Source: Labrys okinawensis
Lineage (GTDB): Bacteria; Pseudomonadota; Alphaproteobacteria; Rhizobiales; Labraceae
DNA length: 64,000 nucleotides
NCBI RefSeq assembly: GCF_002982075.1
Contig: NZ_PUEJ01000014.1
Span: 1 to 64,000 of the forward strand
Direction: 5' to 3'
In this document: in pieces, positions 60,781 through 64,000 of the stretch
How positions within the stretch are numbered: position 1 is the stretch's first letter
Layout of the letters: each line of letters opens with the position of its first letter
The notes under the pieces: generated by a model
Databases searched by the model: none
The model's input: only the letters and a program-made list of their open reading frames with translations
Told to the model about the DNA's origin: nothing
Made by a program: the position numbers and the translations under genes

Positions 60781-62403
60781 TCAACTATGAAGCCCCGGCG
60801 CCTCGTGGCCGGTGCGGGCGACATATTCGGTATAGCCGCCGCCATATTGGTGGATGCCGTCCGGCGTCAGCTCCAGCACGCGGTTGGAGAGGGCGGCCAG
60901 GAAGCGCCGGTCATGCGAGACGAACAGCATCGAGCCCTCATATTGCGACAGGGCCGCGATCAGCATCTCCTTGGTGGCGAGGTCGAGATGGTTGGTGGGC
61001 TCGTCCAGCACCAGGAAGTTCGGCGGGTCGTAGAGCATCTTGGCCATGACCAGCCGAGCCTTTTCGCCGCCCGAGAGGAAGCGGCATTTCTTCTCGATGT
61101 CGTCACCCGAAAAGCCGAAGCAGCCGGCCAGCGTCCGCAGCGAACCCTGGCCCGCCTGGGGAAATGCATCCTCGAGCGTCTCGAAGATACTGCGGTCACC
61201 GTCGAGCAGGTCCATGGCGTGCTGGGCGAAATAGCCCATCTTGACGCTGCCGCCCTGGACGACCGTGCCCTTGTCGGGCTCGGCGGTGCCGGCGACGAGC
61301 TTGAGCAAGGTGGATTTACCCGCGCCATTGATGCCCATCACGCACCAGCGCTCCTTGCGGCGGACCTGGAAGGTGAGGCCTTCATAGATGCTGCGGTCGC
61401 CATAGGCCTTGTGCACGTCCTTCAGGCTGACGACGTCGTCGCCCGAGCGGGGAGCGGGCTGGAACTCGAAGGCGATGCTCTGGCGCCGGCGCGGCGGTTC
61501 GATCTTGTCGATCTTCTCCAGCTTCTTCACCCGGCTCTGCACCTGGGCCGCGTGGGAAGCACGCGCCTTGAAGCGCTCGATGAACTTGATTTCCTTGGCC
61601 AGCATCGCCTGCTGGCGCTCGAACTGCGCCTGCTGCTGCTTTTCGTTGAGGGCGCGCTGCTGCTCGTAGAACTCGTAATCGCCCGAATAGCTGGTCAGCG
61701 TGCCGCCATCGATCTCCACCACCTTGGAAACGATGCGGTTCATGAACTCACGGTCATGCGAGGTCATCAAGAGGGCGCCCTCATAGCCCTTGAGGAACTC
61801 TTCCAGCCAGATCAGGCTCTCGATGTCGAGATGGTTGCTCGGCTCGTCCAGCAGCATCGCATCGGGGCGCATCAGGAGGATACGGGCCAGCGCCACGCGC
61901 ATCTTCCAGCCGCCGGAGAGGGCACCGACATCGCCGTCCACCATGGCTTCGCTGAAGCTGAGCCCGGCCAGGACTTCGCGGGCGCGGCCTTCGAGCGCGT
62001 AGCCGCCCAACTCCTCGAATCGCCCCTGCACCTCGCCATAGCGCTCGATGATGGCATCCATGTTGTCGGCCTGGTCGGGGTCGGCCATCGCCGCCTCGAG
62101 CTCCCTCAACTCGGCCGCGACCTCGCTGACCGGCCCGGCCCCGTTCATCACCTCGGCGACGGCGCTGCGGCCCGTCATTTCCCCGACATCCTGGTTGAAG
62201 TATCCGATGGTGACGCCGCGGTCGACCGAGACGCGACCCTCATCGGGCTCCTCCTCGCCGGTGATCATGCGGAACAGCGTCGTCTTGCCAGCGCCGTTCG
62301 GACCGACGAGCCCGACCTTCTCGCCCTTCTGCAGCGTGGCCGAGGCTTCGATGAACAGAATCTGGTTGCCGTTCTGCTTTGAGATGTTTTCGAGACGGAT
62401 CAT
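60781..62403 (-). CDS. ABC-F family ATPase (YbiT-like)
   Basis: A 540-residue protein with two soluble ATPase domains. Domain 1 has Walker A GPNGAGKTT, signature LSGGWKMRVALARIL and MLLDEPSNHLD. Domain 2 has GINGAGKST, signature LSGGEKARLVMAKML and LVLDEPTNHLD. The linker (P-site tRNA interaction motif region) contains YEFYEQQRALNEKQQQAQFERQQAMLAKEIKFIERFKARA. It lacks the long C-terminal coiled coil of the ABC-F at 930-2789. It likely acts on the ribosome. The start MIRLENIS is at 62403. Confidence 0.94.
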   Translation of the reverse strand: MIRLENISKQNGNQILFIEASATLQKGEKVGLVGPNGAGKTTLFRMITGEEEPDEGRVSVDRGVTIGYFNQDVGEMTGRSAVAEVMNGAGPVSEVAAELRELEAAMADPDQADNMDAIIERYGEVQGRFEELGGYALEGRAREVLAGLSFSEAMVDGDVGALSGGWKMRVALARILLMRPDAMLLDEPSNHLDIESLIWLEEFLKGYEGALLMTSHDREFMNRIVSKVVEIDGGTLTSYSGDYEFYEQQRALNEKQQQAQFERQQAMLAKEIKFIERFKARASHAAQVQSRVKKLEKIDKIEPPRRRQSIAFEFQPAPRSGDDVVSLKDVHKAYGDRSIYEGLTFQVRRKERWCVMGINGAGKSTLLKLVAGTAEPDKGTVVQGGSVKMGYFAQHAMDLLDGDRSIFETLEDAFPQAGQGSLRTLAGCFGFSGDDIEKKCRFLSGGEKARLVMAKMLYDPPNFLVLDEPTNHLDLATKEMLIAALSQYEGSMLFVSHDRRFLAALSNRVLELTPDGIHQYGGGYTEYVARTGHEAPGLHS

Positions 62404-62574
62404 GGTGCGGTGCGGTCAATGCCTAGGGAACCGCGCTCTTACGCGATGCCGGGAATTTGAGAAAGGCCTCATCGCCTGGAGAGGACAGGACGACGCGTCA
62501 TCCTTGCTCGAGCATGAGACAGCACATCGGCTCATGCCCACAAGCAACTGACAATGTGAAGGGAAAGGAGAGAA

Positions 62575-62651
62575 TGGCGCGCCCGAAAGGATTCGAACCT
62601 CTGACCCTCAGATTCGTAGTCTGATGCTCTATCCAGCTGAGCTACGGGCGC
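62575..62651 (-). tRNA. tRNA-Arg(ACG)
   Basis: A complete cloverleaf on the minus strand, 77 nt including encoded CCA (62577-62575). The acceptor stem is GCGCCCG/CGGGCGC, the D-arm AGCTCAGCTGGATAGAGC, and the anticodon arm TCAGA-CTACGAA-TCTGA giving anticodon ACG. The T-loop is GTTCGAATCC and the discriminator base is G. ACG (read with inosine at position 34) decodes CGU/CGC/CGA arginine. Confidence 0.97.
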
Positions 62652-62736
62652 GCTGGGAAGCGACCGGCGCTTCCATGGGCGGTCTGATAACCAAGCCAAG
62701 CAGGGGATGCAAGCCCCCCTCGCGCTTTTTTTCACA

Positions 62737-63036
62737 TTATCGAAACAAACCCTCGCCCTGCTCGTCGATCAGCTGCTTGCCCTTGGTCAGGGAAAACTGC
62801 ACGGCATCGTCCAGACTGGCGAAACGGTCGGCCCGGATGAACTTATGGCTCTTGAGTTCGCCGCCGATCTCTTTTTCCACATAGCCGCAGGTCTGGTACT
62901 GGCCACCCTCCTTGTAGGGCGCGGGACGGACGGTGAAGCCGTTATATTCCTCGCCATCGCCCTTGGGGGCCGGCTCGCCATCCGATTCGCGTTTGCCCCC
63001 GAACAAGGAGGAGAGGGATTTGAGGAAGGAGGCCAC
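62737..63036 (-). CDS. HlyU-family protein
   Basis: A 99-residue protein from GTG 63036. The HlyU family pattern is present: ASFLKSLSSLFGGK, a short linker, then EEYNGFTVRPAPYKEGGQYQTCGYVEKEIGGELKSHKFIRADRFASLDDA and KGKQLIDEQGEGLF. Despite the name it is not the ArsR-type HlyU repressor of Vibrio; the alphaproteobacterial family is uncharacterised. The start is uncertain because the SD is weak and the frame continues upstream to 63198. Confidence 0.85.
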   Translation of the reverse strand: MASFLKSLSSLFGGKRESDGEPAPKGDGEEYNGFTVRPAPYKEGGQYQTCGYVEKEIGGELKSHKFIRADRFASLDDAVQFSLTKGKQLIDEQGEGLFR

Positions 63037-63230
63037 GGCAAAGTCCCAGACTGGTTGATCTCGGCCGCACGATAGCCGCATTGACGCCTGTCGCCAATGG
63101 GCGCATCTTCCGCCCGGTTGTGGGAGGACGAGCTTTCGCGCGGAGGCTGCGGGGATTTGCTCCCGCCGGCGTGCTTCACTAGAATTTGCCGGCCGCAATG
63201 GGATGCGGCAGCGATTCCTGGGACACAGAC

Positions 63231-63473
63231 ATGAACAAGCTCATTCTCGCCAGCATGATCGTGATGGGTGGGTTCTATGCTGGGACAGGTACGGGACAGG
63301 CGGCCTCCCGCCCTCAAGGGGAGCGTTACGCCGACAATGCCAGGATCGAGTGCATCCTGCCCTGGTACCGCTTCTTCGGTGCCTGCGACGAGGCGATCCA
63401 GGATCCGCCCGACGGCAAGAACGGGCACGAATGGGAGCATCGCGGCCATCGGCATCGCGGCTTGCGCCGCTAG
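63231..63473 (+). CDS. Small secreted protein, unknown
   Basis: 80 residues: a signal peptide (MNKLILASMIVMGGFYAGTGTGQAA) then a short mature part with two Cys (RIECILPWYRFFGACDEAI) and a His/Arg-rich tail (HEWEHRGHRHRGLRR). GGGACA lies before the ATG; SD only moderate. No family recognised. Bracketed by the divergent HlyU-type gene and a palindrome at 63480. Confidence 0.6.
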   Translation: MNKLILASMIVMGGFYAGTGTGQAASRPQGERYADNARIECILPWYRFFGACDEAIQDPPDGKNGHEWEHRGHRHRGLRR

Positions 63474-63479
63474 AACATT

Positions 63480-63510
63480 GTGCCGAAAACGGAATTCCGG
63501 TTTTCGGCAC
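63480..63510. repeat. Short palindrome
   Basis: GTGCCGAAAAC-GGAATTCCG-GTTTTCGGCAC, 11-bp perfect outer arms with the centre GGAATTCC also palindromic. No T-run follows. The remaining 63511-63822 gap holds no gene I can support; the start of the RND gene has AAAGGGG upstream. Confidence 0.8.
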
Positions 63511-63822
63511 AGCCGATGCGTTTGTAGAAATGCCCCGGGCAGGCATTGCCCCCGAACCTCGGCGCACCTCTCCAAAGCGCGGGTTCGCGTTTTTTTCCGC
63601 ATCGGTCTCCATCCGCTGGCCTTGAAATTGCCGCGGGAAGACCAAAATCAAGGAGCCCCACAAGACGGCGGGAGCCGCGGGGGATTTCATTTTTCAGTTT
63701 TGCCGGACAAGGGAGCCGGCATCGGGATGGTCGATGGACCCGCCAGACGGGGCCCTCGGCATGCCTGATGTCGGCTCTCGTTGAACTATTGATTTTTCAC
63801 CAGGGTCCACAAAGGGGCAGCA

Positions 63823-64000
63823 ATGCGTGAAGGTAAAATGATACTAGAAAATTTGCGTGGCCGCGAGGGCGTCATCGGTACCCTGTTGGCCTTGGGGCTC
63901 TCGACCGCAGCGCTCGCTCAGAACGCGCCGCCTCCTGCCGTGTCCGTTGCCAAACCCGTGGTGAAGGAAGTCGTCGAATATGACGACTTCATCGGCCGCT
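63823..64000 (+). CDS. RND efflux periplasmic adaptor (membrane-fusion) protein, 5' part only
   Basis: The first 59 residues are in the window: a signal peptide (GVIGTLLALGLSTAALAQ) then PPPAVSVAKPVVKEVVEYDDFIGR, the conserved N-terminal beta-strand of AcrA/MexE-type adaptors. AAAGGGG precedes ATG 63823; an internal ATG at 63838 is an alternative. The inner-membrane pump is presumably downstream outside the window. Confidence 0.85.
   Translation, partial: MREGKMILENLRGREGVIGTLLALGLSTAALAQNAPPPAVSVAKPVVKEVVEYDDFIGR

Overview
The window is GC-rich and reads as a chromosomal segment of an alphaproteobacterium, most likely Hyphomicrobiales (Rhizobiales). The reasons are the aap-type general amino acid transporter, the HlyU-family protein, the ABC-F and SoxR types, and many short intergenic palindromes of the kind common in that order. 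The genus cannot be named from sequence alone. By eye it contains about 55 credible protein genes, one tRNA-Arg(ACG), one complete IS630-family element, and one IS630 fragment cut by the window start.

Layout: 1-330 is the IS630 fragment. 0.4-5.2 kb holds housekeeping and accessory genes (SnoaL-like protein, ABC-F ATPase, VOC protein, aquaporin, ndk). 5.2-42.3 kb is dominated by sulfur acquisition: tauABC; aapQM and aapJ without an ATPase gene; an osmoprotectant-type ABC operon (yehZYXW order) ending in cysE; a six-gene operon with a 2-oxoglutarate/Fe(II) oxygenase, O-acetylhomoserine sulfhydrylase, an ABC importer and a small membrane protein; a divergent ssuACB; metNI-metQ; then flavin reductase, two SfnB-type flavoproteins, ssuD, a DszA/NtaA-type monooxygenase and an Rrf2 regulator. 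An MFS/TetR pair and a purine permease are interspersed. 42.4-43.5 kb is an intact IS630 element. 43.6-52.9 kb is a polyol/sugar locus (three dehydrogenases, GntR regulator, ribose-type ABC transporter). 53-57.8 kb is a copper-handling operon. 58-60 kb is an MFS gene divergent from soxR. 60-63.5 kb holds a VOC protein, a second ABC-F ATPase, tRNA-Arg and small genes. The window ends inside an RND membrane-fusion gene.

How it works together: the sulfur genes look like a sulfur-starvation regulon. Importers bring in taurine, alkanesulfonates, methionine and probably other organosulfur compounds. FMNH2- and 2OG-dependent oxygenases release sulfite. CysE and MetY feed cysteine and homocysteine synthesis. 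The most interesting signals are regulatory. Two tiny ORFs made largely of consecutive cysteine codons, each with a plausible ribosome-binding site, sit upstream of tauABC and metNIQ (MTNCCCC, and a 23-residue peptide ending CCGCCCC). A shared 22-bp AT-rich motif (roughly a GACTA-N8-GACTA direct repeat) occurs upstream of tauABC, metNIQ, the flavin reductase/ssuD operon and, twice, in the 2OG-oxygenase/ssuACB divergent region. Together these suggest two-layer control: an operator, perhaps read by the linked Rrf2 protein, plus cysteine-sensing translation of leader peptides.

The region is also rich in intergenic palindromes. One of them, around 42.3-43.6 kb, has been split by the IS630 insertion at a TA in its loop, while an uninterrupted relative sits at 33.7-33.9 kb.
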